Below are positions 22,704 to 32,010 of a stretch of 33,183 bases of DNA, one piece after another (within the stretch, counting starts at the first letter, position 1; each line of letters begins with the position of its first letter). The translations under genes were made by a program, and so were the position numbers. This DNA comes from Asaia bogorensis. GTDB taxonomy: Bacteria > Pseudomonadota > Alphaproteobacteria > Acetobacterales > Acetobacteraceae. Where the stretch lies: NCBI GenBank assembly GCA_945868845.1, contig CAMBMS010000027.1, forward strand, positions 1 to 33,183, written 5' to 3'. The notes below the pieces were generated by a model that was not told the origin of the DNA, did no database searches, and saw only the letters and a list, made by a program, of their open reading frames with translations.

Positions 22704-22879
22704 AGATCGGCGACTTTGCCGCCTACGACAATCATCTGCGATATCACGAGAGCATCACCAATCTGACACCGGCCAATATCAACTTCGCGCGTGTCCAGAC
22801 CATCCTCTTGAAAAAAGCAAGGATCAAACGACAGACCATCGAAAACCGACGCTTGAACTACCGACGTATCGCTGCATAA
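22704..22879 (+). mobile_element. IS3-family OrfB (integrase), C-terminal remnant
   Basis: The frame ending TAA at 22877-22879 encodes AAYDNHLRYHESITNLTPA, then VQTILLKKARIKRQTIENRR, the usual end of IS3-family DDE integrases (YNH.RYHESL.NLTPADVYFGR...IKR.TI..RR). Catalytic Asp and Glu residues lie in the missing part. Same strand as the OrfA remnant at 22473, so both may come from one element whose middle was replaced by the Bug fragment. Confidence 0.75.
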
Positions 22880-22929
22880 CATCAATCAATCGATGCGCCA
22901 GAGCCTCATCTTCTAAATAAACCTGATCT

Positions 22930-22964
22930 CCCTCAAATTATCCGGCGCCGAATAATCGGGAGGG
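22930..22964. repeat. Imperfect inverted repeat between IS remnant and ABC operon
   Basis: Arms CCCTC...ATTAT and ATAAT...GAGGG surround the palindrome CGGCGCCG. It ends 33 bases from the ATPase stop codon. It could be a bidirectional terminator, though without a T-run, or the outer end of the IS3 element. Confidence 0.4.
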
Positions 22965-22997
22965 TGACGGTCGGTAAGCTTGCCTGCCCGCCATAGA

Positions 22998-24104
<1,107 letters not shown>

Positions 24105-24111
24105 GGGGCGT

Positions 24112-25008
24112 CTATCCCTTTGTTGCGCCGGCAGTCAGGCCAGCGATGTAGTAGTCCATGAGGAACGTGTAGATCAGAATCGGCGGCAGGGCGGCAGTTA
24201 CACAGGCGGCCATGATCTTGCCCCAGGCGAAGACATCGCCTCGGATCAGTTCCGACACGATCCCGACAGTCAGCACCAGCTGGTCGCCTCTGTAAAGGAA
24301 CGCTAGCGGATACAGAAACGCGCCCCAGCCCACGGTGAACGCGAAAATTGTCGCCGCGATAATGCCCGGAAAGGCCACCGGGATGAAGATTTTAAACAGG
24401 ATCTGCATATAAGTCGCGCCGTCGATCAGCGCCGCCTCATCTAGTTCTTTTGGGATGGAGCCGAAATAGCCGATCATGATCCACGTGCAGAACGGTACCG
24501 CGAGGGTGGGGAACAGCAGCACCAGAACCCACGTGGTATCGATCAGGTGCATCGCGCCGACGATCTGAAACAGTGGAAGAAATAGCAGCGACGGCGGCAC
24601 CAGATAAGTCAGGAACACGCCGGTCGCGATCGTTTGGCTCCCCTTGAACCCCATGCGCGAAAGGCTGAACGCCGCCAAAATCGCAATGGTCATGCTGATC
24701 ATGACGGTCAGTAGCGTAACCCAGGTGGAGTTGAAGAAATACAGCGCGAATTTTGTTGTGGTCATGAGTTCGACGTAATTCGAGAGCGTCGGGCTCTGCG
24801 CGACCCAAGGGTTGCCTTTCTCCGCCGAGATCTCGGCGGAGGTCTTTAGGCTTGTCATGAGCATGTAGAAGGGCGGCAGCAAGAACATGATCACAAACAC
24901 GCTCAGCGCGGTGTAGCTGCCGCGCAACGCCCACAAGTGCTGACGGTGCAGGCTACCGCCGACGGCCGCCCGGGTCTGGGTTTCATTAGCGGCGGTGGTA
25001 GCGCTCAT
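24112..25008 (-). CDS. ABC importer permease, MalG/UgpE type
   Basis: A 298-residue inner-membrane permease with about six hydrophobic segments; the first follows a 28-residue cytoplasmic start. The EAA loop that docks on the ATPase is seen as DEAALIDGATYMQILFKIFIP near residues 192-212. YMLMTSLKT after the first helix is typical of MalG-like subunits. The start overlaps the stop of the partner permease by 4 bases (ATGA). Confidence 0.95.
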   Translation of the reverse strand: MSATTAANETQTRAAVGGSLHRQHLWALRGSYTALSVFVIMFLLPPFYMLMTSLKTSAEISAEKGNPWVAQSPTLSNYVELMTTTKFALYFFNSTWVTLLTVMISMTIAILAAFSLSRMGFKGSQTIATGVFLTYLVPPSLLFLPLFQIVGAMHLIDTTWVLVLLFPTLAVPFCTWIMIGYFGSIPKELDEAALIDGATYMQILFKIFIPVAFPGIIAATIFAFTVGWGAFLYPLAFLYRGDQLVLTVGIVSELIRGDVFAWGKIMAACVTAALPPILIYTFLMDYYIAGLTAGATKG

Positions 25009-25964
25009 GCCGCGATCTCCTTGTTGCGCTTGTTCACCCCACGGAGGATCAGGAAAGCGAATGTGGCCATGATCGGCAGCATGAACAGGCTGGTAGCTGC
25101 ACCACGCGGGATATTACTGGACGAGATGCCGATGGTGAACGCATAGGTCGCAAACAGATGCGTGCTGTCCTGCGGCCCGCCCATTGTCAGGATGCGCACG
25201 ATGTCGAAATCGGCGAACGTCACAATCATGCTATACAACACGGTGATCGCGATAATGTTCCGCATCATCGGCAGCGTCACGTAGATAAGCTTCTGCCAAG
25301 CATTGGCGCCGTCGATCGCGGCGGCTTCATACAGCTGCTCCGGTACCGATTTCAACGCCGCCAGATACATGATCATGAAGAACGGCGCGCCGAACCAGGT
25401 GTTGACGATGATCACCATGATCCGGGCGTTCCAGGTTTCGCCCAGGAAGGCAATCTTGCTGAAGCCCATCCACTCCAACGTCCAGTTTAACGCCGAGTAG
25501 GACGGATCAAGCAGCCACCACCAGGACAGGGTGGATAGCGCCAGCGGGATCACCCAAGGCACCAGCAACAGGCCCCGCCACACACGCTCATACCGTCCAC
25601 GGATATTATGCATGAGATGGGCGATCACAAAGCCCAACGTAGCCTTGGCGATGACAGCAGTGATCGCGAACAGGCAGGACTGGAAGATAACCATCTGGAA
25701 CGTGTTGCGCCCCAGCAGGAAGATGTAATTATCCAAGAAGATAAACTCTGTCATCTTCCGGTTCAGCATGCTGAGGTAAAGCCCATAAATCGTCGGCCAT
25801 GCCTTTAGGCCGAGGATCAATGCGATCAGCGGCACGCACAGCGCGATCGCGATCATAGATTTCTGTCGAGTTAACCTGGCGAGGCTGCCGACGGGGCGGA
25901 TGGGAGCGTGGGAGGTCAGAGATTGACCAACCCCGGCGGCAACTAGGTGGATCGAATCGCCCAT
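25005..25964 (-). CDS. ABC importer permease, MalF/UgpA type
   Basis: A 319-residue inner-membrane permease with six or so hydrophobic segments. The EAA loop is YEAAAIDGANAWQKLIYVTLP near residues 216-236; the opening helix IALCVPLIALILGLKAWP and TFADFDIVRILTMGGP fit the MalF/UgpA type. The ATG at 25964 is preferred to the TTG one codon before because GGAG lies 8 bases upstream of it. A directly repeated CTGACGGAG covers its ribosome-binding region. It is separated by 434 bases from the binding-protein gene, the expected first gene of the same importer. Confidence 0.95.
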   Translation of the reverse strand: MGDSIHLVAAGVGQSLTSHAPIRPVGSLARLTRQKSMIAIALCVPLIALILGLKAWPTIYGLYLSMLNRKMTEFIFLDNYIFLLGRNTFQMVIFQSCLFAITAVIAKATLGFVIAHLMHNIRGRYERVWRGLLLVPWVIPLALSTLSWWWLLDPSYSALNWTLEWMGFSKIAFLGETWNARIMVIIVNTWFGAPFFMIMYLAALKSVPEQLYEAAAIDGANAWQKLIYVTLPMMRNIIAITVLYSMIVTFADFDIVRILTMGGPQDSTHLFATYAFTIGISSSNIPRGAATSLFMLPIMATFAFLILRGVNKRNKEIAA

Positions 25965-25971
25965 CAAGATA

Positions 25972-26004
25972 TCTCCGTCAGATTAAAATGCCTCCGTCAG
26001 GAGG
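25972..26004 (-). repeat. Direct repeat and hairpin at the permease ribosome-binding site
   Basis: On the minus strand CTGACGGAG occurs twice (26000-25992 and 25981-25973), 19 bases apart; the second copy supplies the GGAG of the permease gene. The first overlaps the hairpin CCTCC-TGAC-GGAGG (26004-25991). It could control translation or mark a duplication. Confidence 0.5.
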
Positions 26005-26398
26005 GGCGTGACAGCGAATTTATGCGACTCAACCAAGTATCAATACTAACAGCGACTGGAGGTTAAATTAGGAGATCAGCAAGCGTGGAGCCTTGTCAAC
26101 GGGGGAGTAAAAAAATTAACCATCTGGCGGCACATAAATTTACCAGCGCACATTGTGTTTTCTAGCTTGGCAGGGAGCCGTTTCCTCGTCGCAACCCTAT
26201 CATTCTTGGACGCCACACGAAGCCGCGGTCGAGGATGGCCAGGGGCCACCGCGCGCGCGGCGCGTTCTTGAAGACGGCTAATCTTGCGCCAACCCCGAGC
26301 AGGGCCCGGCAAACACGCCATGCCCAGGGAGGCTCTCCCTCTCCCCCCACAGCAGGACTATCTCGCCGCTACCGTGGCAGAGTTTTCCGCGGCCGGGC
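26005..26398. other. Intergenic region inside the ABC operon
   Basis: No supported gene lies in these 394 bases between binding protein and permeases. A minus-strand frame at 26162-26350 (62 codons, RVCRALLGVGARLAVFKNAP...) looks protein-like in composition but matches no family I know. The stretch at 26040-26160 is A+T-rich (possible internal promoter for the permease genes). GC-rich inverted sequences around 26250 (CCGCGCGCGCGG) may attenuate transcription after the binding-protein gene. Confidence 0.4.
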
Positions 26399-27736
26399 TT
26401 ACTTAAACCCTTCCAACTCCTCCTGCGCCCAGTCAGTGACCTGCTTGATCGACTGGCCGGTTTGCAGTCGCGCGAGGATACCGGGATGGATACCCCGGGC
26501 ATACACCTGCACCCCAAGCTCCGGAGGCGCCGGCATCGACGTCAGGCTTGGCTGCGAGCCGTGCCAAGGCCGGATCGGATAATTGTATACCGTACCCTTG
26601 GGAGGCCCGACATCCGACCAGATGGCAAAGTTGCTCATGCTGGTGTGGGCCGGCAGATCGAAGCCCTCGGAAGAGGTGCAACGCTCCTCGACCTGTTTGC
26701 GTTCCTGCAAGTGACGGATCAGATCCTTGGCCGCCTTCTTGTTCTGGCCGAATTCCCACGCCGTGTAGAAGGTAAAGCTGTAGGGGATGAAGCGGCCCGC
26801 CGGTCCGCGCGGCATCGGGAAGGTCCAGGTATCCTCGGAAACCGCCGGCGCATCACGCTTGGCCACCGCCCAGGCCGATGGCGGGTTCATAATCAACGCG
26901 CTCTTGCCGGAGATCAGCGCCCGGTTGTTCGACGCGTCGTCATAACTCTTGGCGTCGGCCGGCAAGAACTTCACGAGACGCTGGGCATATTCCAGGAATT
27001 GCCTCATCTTGTCCGACTTGACCGCAATCTTGCCTTGCGCGTCGATCAGCTCAGCTCCAAAGGCCATGTACCAGGCCCCAACGTTGTTGATCGAATCAGT
27101 GGTTGACCCGATCCCTTGCGCAAAGGGCACACCGCCCTTGTGGATGGCCTCGGCCACCTTTAGCAGCATGTCATAGTCCCAGCTTTGGCCAATTTCCTTG
27201 TCCGAGGGCGCTGCAGGGTACATTTCCCGCGGATCGAACCCGGCCATCTGCTTCAGCATGCTAATGCGTCCGCACATCGTCAGATTAAGTGAACCCGTGC
27301 TGGACGGCACCGCCATCCAGCGGCCCTTGATCTTACCGAGATAGCCATAGGCTGGCGCGTACTCGCCATACTGCTTCTGGAGATGGTCGACGATGTCGTC
27401 CATCGGCTCCATCCGATCGGAGAGGTTCTGGACTTCCCAGTTCGCAATGGGAAGGATGTCATGGCCGCGACGGGCCTGATACTCGGCCTGTTGGGTCAGT
27501 AACAGCTTGCCACCGACAGAGGTGATGAAGTCGATGTTGACTTCCACCTTGTTCTTCTCAGCCCATGCATTGACCTGATCGCGCATGGTCTGGTTGGCGG
27601 TGGGAACCCAGTGGTCCCAAAAACCCACATTGAGCTTTCCGGCGGCGCCGGCGGTACGAATGTGGACAAGCGGCAGCGCAGTTGCCACCGCCGCAGTGCG
27701 GATGACCGATCGACGTGAGATACGCGACTTTAGCAT
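26399..27736 (-). CDS. Extracellular solute-binding protein family 1 (Tat-exported)
   Basis: A 445-residue periplasmic binding protein of family 1, partner of the permeases and ATPase downstream. The N-terminus ISRRSVIRTAAVATALPL has the twin-arginine pattern, so export is likely by Tat. The mature part starts KLNVGFWDHWVPTANQ, and the hinge and ligand regions include GHDILPIANWEVQNL and FTFYTAWEFGQNKKAA. Sugars, polyols or similar polar compounds are typical ligands; the type cannot be read from sequence. The ATG at 27736 has GGGGAA 9 bases upstream. It is the first gene of the importer; no clear sigma-70 promoter was picked out. Confidence 0.92.
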   Translation of the reverse strand: MLKSRISRRSVIRTAAVATALPLVHIRTAGAAGKLNVGFWDHWVPTANQTMRDQVNAWAEKNKVEVNIDFITSVGGKLLLTQQAEYQARRGHDILPIANWEVQNLSDRMEPMDDIVDHLQKQYGEYAPAYGYLGKIKGRWMAVPSSTGSLNLTMCGRISMLKQMAGFDPREMYPAAPSDKEIGQSWDYDMLLKVAEAIHKGGVPFAQGIGSTTDSINNVGAWYMAFGAELIDAQGKIAVKSDKMRQFLEYAQRLVKFLPADAKSYDDASNNRALISGKSALIMNPPSAWAVAKRDAPAVSEDTWTFPMPRGPAGRFIPYSFTFYTAWEFGQNKKAAKDLIRHLQERKQVEERCTSSEGFDLPAHTSMSNFAIWSDVGPPKGTVYNYPIRPWHGSQPSLTSMPAPPELGVQVYARGIHPGILARLQTGQSIKQVTDWAQEELEGFK

Positions 27737-27997
27737 CTTGGCATTCCCCTATTTCTTGCTGGGCTTATATCTTATTTTGCCCAGTATGAACCGTAGACCG
27801 GAGCCGGCAAAGAAGCCAGCAGAGAATATGGGGAGGTAGTCTGCCATCCGTAGCGCGGTGGTGAGCACAGGGGCGAAGCAATATGGGTGCGCTCAAAAGC
27901 CGGTGGACCTGAACCTGCCGACGAGATCAATCCTGATTGAGCCGCGGAAATATCGACACCTGCTATGAGGCGGACCCGGAGCCCGCCCCAAGGCCCT

Positions 27998-28033
27998 TGT
28001 AGACGGCCACACCGCTGTAGACGGCCACACTGA
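27998..28033 (-). repeat. Two-copy 18-bp tandem repeat
   Basis: TGTAGACGGCCACAC occurs at 27998 and 28016 with an 18-base period, read on the minus strand as repeated Val-Trp-Pro-Ser-Thr codons directly after the glutathione S-transferase fragment. It is probably a local duplication. Confidence 0.8.
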
Positions 28034-28144
28034 GGAGCCTGTCTGGGTATGGATTTTTGTGATGCCGTCGAACGCGCCGCGCTCTTGCGCCACAATGCGC
28101 GCCTTATGGGCAAAGGGCGGGGTCGGCGTGTGGTAGAGGGTTAT
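28031..28144 (-). pseudogene. Glutathione S-transferase, N-terminal fragment
   Basis: About 38 codons encode ITLYHTPTPPFAHKARIVAQE, the thioredoxin-like start of a glutathione S-transferase (compare xLYxxPxSPFxRKVRIVAxE). The first codon is ATA where the family has its Met region; after about 38 residues the homology ends in an 18-base repeat. The remaining part of 27737-28237 has no recognisable gene. Confidence 0.65.
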
Positions 28145-28262
28145 CTGGTGCGCGGGAGGGTCCCTATGATCAGGGAGCCGTTGCAACGAAAGAGGGGCGG
28201 GCAGCAATAGCCTGGGACACCGTCGGAGCCATGGCAGGTGCGTGAGGCCAACCTCGCCGCAC

Positions 28263-28280
28263 TGCCCGATTTATCGGGCA
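28263..28280. promoter_or_regulatory. Perfect palindrome upstream of the monooxygenase gene
   Basis: TGCCCGAT TT ATCGGGCA, 8-base arms, about 130 bases before the monooxygenase start. It could be an operator or a terminator of leftward transcription; nothing shows which. Confidence 0.4.
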
Positions 28281-28408
28281 CCTGGGTCGAGCACATGCAC
28301 GTGCCCAGGCCGCGTCCCGCGGCCATGCCCCTCTGGCGCCAGGACCAGCCCTCAACTAAAATCTCGTCAGACCTCTTCGTGGGGACGGGTCTGTGCAGGA
28401 GAATTGAG

Positions 28409-30049
28409 ATGAGTATATCCACGGCGGTAACCGAGAATGCCAAGGTCTTGGGGCTTTTGGATTTTGATGCCGTTGTGATCGGTGCGGGCGTTGCGGGACT
28501 CTATCAGATCTACAAGCTGCGCGAGCTTGGCCTTCGGGTGCGAACATTCGAGGCCGCCAGCGGCGTCGGCGGTACTTGGTATTGGAACCGCTACCCTGGC
28601 GCCCGCTTCGATTCCGAAAGCTGGACCTACGGGTATTCGTTTTCAAAGGAGTTGCTCGACGAGTGGGATTGGAGTGAGCACTTCTCCCCTCAACCCGAGA
28701 CCGAGCGATATCTCAACTATGTCGCCGACAAGTTTGACCTGCGCAGGGACATACAATTTAACACTCGCGTCACTGCGGCACACTATCGTGAGGAAACGCG
28801 AAGCTGGGAGATCACGCTGGATGATGATAGCCGCTATACGACGCGGTTTCTGATCTCCGCGATTGGTATCCTCTCGGCACCAACCATGCCGAATATCCCC
28901 GGTATCACCTCATTCAAAGGCCAATCCTGCCATACCCATAACTGGCCCATGGAAGGCGTCGATTTTGTCGGAAAACGAGTCGGAATAATCGGAACGGGCG
29001 CAACCGCGGTACAGACAATCCAGGAAGTCGCCAAGACCGTTGGTCAGCTGACTATTTTCCAGCGCACCCCAAACTGGTGTGCGCCGCTGAACAACGGGAA
29101 AATTTCCAAGGAGGAGATGCACGATATACGCGCCCACTATCCCGACATCCTGGCGCTCTGCCGCGAGACACCCGGCTGCTACATCCATTCCACGGACCCG
29201 CGCGCGACTCTGGAGACGACCCCAGAGGAACGCATTGCTTTCTGGGAAACACTCTATGCCTCGCCGGGTTTTGGCATTTGGCAGGGCAATTTCAGTGACA
29301 TGCTGATCAACCGCACCGCCAACGCGCTCGCCAGCGAGTTTATCGCGAGCAAAATCCGCCAGCGTGTCCATGACCAGGTTGTTGCCGAAAAGCTGGTACC
29401 AAAGAACCATGGCTTTGGCACCCGTCGGGTGCCGCTTGAGACCGGCTACTACGAAGTTTTCAACCAATCCAACATCGAACTTGTCGATATCAACGAGACT
29501 CCGATTGAATGCGTAACGGTGACCGGTATTCAAACCAGTACAAAGAAATACGAGTTCGACATCATTATCTACGCCACCGGATTTGACGCCATCTCGGGTG
29601 CGTTCGACCGGATCGATATCAGAGGTGTCGACGGCGTACGCCTAAAGAATGTTTGGGAAAACGGGCCGCAGACCTATCTCGGTGTGTTCGTCGAAGGTTT
29701 TCCGAACATGCTCATGACGATGGGACCACATGCCGGGCTCGGTAACTACACGCGCACCGCAGAGTATAGCGTCGAGTGGGTGACCGGGGTCATCCGCTAC
29801 GCGACGGAGCATGGCCTGACAAGGATCGCAGCTACTGCAGATGGTGTCAGAGAATGGACTGATTACGTTCTGGGCCTCGGTCAAGGGCACCTCATGAACG
29901 AGATCAGCTCCTGGATGACGGGCGTCAATCGTAATGTCGCGGGGAAGCAAGCGCCCCGTATCATGCGTTACAGCGGCGGTCACCCTGCGTATCGCGAGCA
30001 CTGCGACGCGGTCGCGGCGGAGTGCTACCGCCAGCTCGCGCTGGATTAG
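28409..30049 (+). CDS. Baeyer-Villiger-type flavin monooxygenase
   Basis: A 546-residue class B flavoprotein monooxygenase using FAD and NADPH, inserting oxygen into ketones (ring or chain ketone to ester or lactone). Three fingerprints are present: FAD Rossmann GAGVAG (25-30); GGTWYWNRYPGARFD (54-68), the long BVMO motif; and FKGQSCHTHNW (169-179), the FxGxxxHxxxW BVMO signature. The NADPH Rossmann GTGATA is at 195-200. ATG 28409 is chosen for AGGAG upstream and normal family length; the same frame is open for 57 more codons upstream from 28238 without a family match. It stands alone, between IS and gene fragments, suggesting acquisition. The substrate is unknown; cyclohexanone-, phenylacetone- or steroid-type ketones are possible. 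Confidence 0.95.
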   Translation: MSISTAVTENAKVLGLLDFDAVVIGAGVAGLYQIYKLRELGLRVRTFEAASGVGGTWYWNRYPGARFDSESWTYGYSFSKELLDEWDWSEHFSPQPETERYLNYVADKFDLRRDIQFNTRVTAAHYREETRSWEITLDDDSRYTTRFLISAIGILSAPTMPNIPGITSFKGQSCHTHNWPMEGVDFVGKRVGIIGTGATAVQTIQEVAKTVGQLTIFQRTPNWCAPLNNGKISKEEMHDIRAHYPDILALCRETPGCYIHSTDPRATLETTPEERIAFWETLYASPGFGIWQGNFSDMLINRTANALASEFIASKIRQRVHDQVVAEKLVPKNHGFGTRRVPLETGYYEVFNQSNIELVDINETPIECVTVTGIQTSTKKYEFDIIIYATGFDAISGAFDRIDIRGVDGVRLKNVWENGPQTYLGVFVEGFPNMLMTMGPHAGLGNYTRTAEYSVEWVTGVIRYATEHGLTRIAATADGVREWTDYVLGLGQGHLMNEISSWMTGVNRNVAGKQAPRIMRYSGGHPAYREHCDAVAAECYRQLALD

Positions 30050-30234
30050 GAGGCACTAATATCTCTAGCCAGCTCAACGAACTCATACCCTGGCGTTACG
30101 CTTGGGACAGAGCGTAACCGGGCTAGCGGCCCCGACAGGATATGCTCACCGGTCGGGACTAAAACTCCACCAACCTCCAATTGACCTGCGTGCCTCTTTT
30201 TGTATCAAGCGAATTGATAGAAATTAGCTTGGAC
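30050..30234. other. Region after the monooxygenase with stem-loops
   Basis: A perfect 8-bp stem (GTTACGCT at 30095-30102 and AGCGTAAC at 30111-30118) lies 45 bases after the stop, with a second possible stem (CCCGAC...GTCGGG) just beyond. There is no strong T-run, so a terminator role is only likely by position. Confidence 0.4.
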
Positions 30235-30333
30235 ATGGCGAAGAAGAGACCCAGCCTGGACCAGATTATGAGGCTTCTGCGGCAGATAGAGGTCGTACCG
30301 CCCCATCTAGATCAGACAGCGCACATGCAATAG
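30235..30333 (+). mobile_element. IS3-family OrfA, N-terminal fragment
   Basis: An ATG at 30235 opens MAKKRPSLDQIMRLLRQIEV, the characteristic start of IS3-family OrfA proteins (RYT.EQII.LLRE.EV). After about 20 residues homology ends and a TAG closes the frame at 30331-30333. From there to 30496 I see no feature. Confidence 0.6.
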
Positions 30334-30496
30334 TCCCAATCACCCTGGCATAAACACCCGGCAGGCCCGACGTGTGCGGCGCAAAGATAAGTCGGTGGCC
30401 ATTTAGAATGCACTTACGTGGGTTTTAAATGGAGAGGGGAGTGCAAACACGCACGAGAAACGAGGCATTGGAATCCATTGGGAACAACTAGGGGCC

Positions 30497-31219
30497 TCAA
30501 TTCACCTCGAGCCATTCGCGACGGATGTCGGGGTTGCTGCGAAGGGTGTCGGGCGTACCCTCGAACACGATCTGGCCATGGCCCATCACGTACACGCGGC
30601 TCGAAACGCGCATCGCGATCGTCAGCTTCTGCTCGACCAGCAGCACGGAGACGCCCTGCTTGCAGATATCGCGGATCATGTTGGTGACGACCTCGACGAT
30701 CTTCGGCGCAAGACCCTCGGTCGGCTCGTCGATCAGGATCACGCGCGGATTTCCGAGCAGGGATCGGCACATGGTGAGCATCTGCTGTTCGCCGCCAGAC
30801 AGCATTCCGGCCGCCGTACTCCGGCGATCCTTCAACTGCGGAAAGAACGCGTACATCTGGTCCATGGTCCAGGCCGGCACGCCGGAGCGTGACGGCTGCA
30901 TGCCGATCTGCATGTTCTCATCGACCGTGACGTTCGCGAAAATCTCTCGCTCCTCGGGCACGTAAGCGATACCAGCGCGTGCGACCTTGTAGGCTCGCTG
31001 GCCAACCATGTCGCGTCCGTCGAGAACGACGCGGCCGCCGGTGGGGCGCACCAGGCCCATGATCGTCTTGAGCGTGGTCGAGCGGCCGGAGCCATTGCGG
31101 CCTAGCAGGCTAACAATCTCGCCCGGCGCGATCCGCAAGGAGACACCGTGCAGGATATGGCTCTTGTCGTAGTGAGCGTTCAGGTCCTCGACTGAAAGTA
31201 GGGGCGCGGTGCTCGGCAT
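30497..31219 (-). CDS. livF: Branched-chain amino acid ABC ATPase LivF with Arg in Walker A
   Basis: A 240-residue LivF-type ATPase of a branched-chain amino acid (HAAT) importer. Order: Walker A region LLGRNGSGRSTTLK (residues 38-51), signature LSGGEQ (140-145), Walker B VILIDEP (160-166), and the usual LivF end IRREWLEVN. The invariant Walker A Lys is Arg46, codon CGC at 31084-31082, which differs from both Lys codons at all three positions, so a simple read error is unlikely. Such a change normally destroys or strongly lowers ATP hydrolysis. The ATG at 31219 overlaps the livG stop by one base (TGATG); the TTG just before is an alternative. The rest of the sequence is well kept. Confidence 0.93.
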   Translation of the reverse strand: MPSTAPLLSVEDLNAHYDKSHILHGVSLRIAPGEIVSLLGRNGSGRSTTLKTIMGLVRPTGGRVVLDGRDMVGQRAYKVARAGIAYVPEEREIFANVTVDENMQIGMQPSRSGVPAWTMDQMYAFFPQLKDRRSTAAGMLSGGEQQMLTMCRSLLGNPRVILIDEPTEGLAPKIVEVVTNMIRDICKQGVSVLLVEQKLTIAMRVSSRVYVMGHGQIVFEGTPDTLRSNPDIRREWLEVN

Positions 31220-32010
31220 CAATGGACCTCCTCGCCGAGATAGGCTTCCTGCACCTTCGTGTCCGCACGCACCACGGCCGGCTCGCCCGAGGCGATGACC
31301 TCACCGTAGACCAGCACCGAGACCTGGTCGCACAGGGTGAAGACGACGCTCATGTCGTGTTCGACCACAAGTAGCGTGCGGCCCTCCGTGACACGGCGGA
31401 TGAGATCGACAATGTAGGCCGTCTCCTCGCGCGACATGCCGGCCGTCGGCTCGTCGAGCAGTAGGACTTCGGGATCGGTCGCGAGCGACATTCCCATCTC
31501 AAGCGCGCGCTGCTCGGAATAGGCCAGGTCGCCGGCCAGCTCGTCTCGCCGGTGGCTAAGGCGCAGGCGATCGAGGAACTCGTCGACCTCGGTGTTGACG
31601 GCGTTCAACGCGCGAATCGCCCGGAACAGGGTGAAGCGGTGGCCATGCCGCCCCATGATCGAGATTCGTAGGTTTTCCGCGACGCTCATGCGCGGAAACA
31701 GGTTGGTAATCTGGAACGAGCGCGAAAGGCCGCGCCGGTTGATGACGTGGGGCTGCAATCCGGCGATCGATTGTCGATTGAGCAGGATCTCGCCGGAGCT
31801 CGGCACGTAATGTCCCGAGATCAGATTAAACAGCGTCGATTTGCCGGCGCCATTCGGACCGATCAGGCCATGCCGCTGGCCGCGCTTCACAGTCAGGTTC
31901 ACTCCACGGATGATCTCTGTCTCGCCGAACGATTTTGTGAGGTCGCGCAGCTCGAGCACCGGTTCGCCGATGGCGGCTGCGCCCGCCGAATTCTGCCGTT
32001 CAATACTCAT
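31219..32010 (-). CDS. livG: Branched-chain amino acid ABC ATPase LivG
   Basis: A 263-residue LivG-type ATPase. Walker A GPNGAGKST (51-59) is normal, unlike LivF; the signature region reads LAYSEQRALEMGMSLATDP, the LivG version of LSGGQ, followed by Walker B VLLLDEPTAGMS. It forms the ATPase pair with LivF on the LivH/LivM permeases for import of branched-chain amino acids or related compounds. ATG 32010 overlaps the livM stop (ATGA). The signature SEQ in place of SGGQ is common in LivG relatives. Confidence 0.95.
   Translation of the reverse strand: MSIERQNSAGAAAIGEPVLELRDLTKSFGETEIIRGVNLTVKRGQRHGLIGPNGAGKSTLFNLISGHYVPSSGEILLNRQSIAGLQPHVINRRGLSRSFQITNLFPRMSVAENLRISIMGRHGHRFTLFRAIRALNAVNTEVDEFLDRLRLSHRRDELAGDLAYSEQRALEMGMSLATDPEVLLLDEPTAGMSREETAYIVDLIRRVTEGRTLLVVEHDMSVVFTLCDQVSVLVYGEVIASGEPAVVRADTKVQEAYLGEEVH

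Noticed and set aside
27998-28033. Start of a CRISPR or other regular repeat array
   Set aside because: Only two copies with an 18-base period and no spacers; it is a local tandem duplication.
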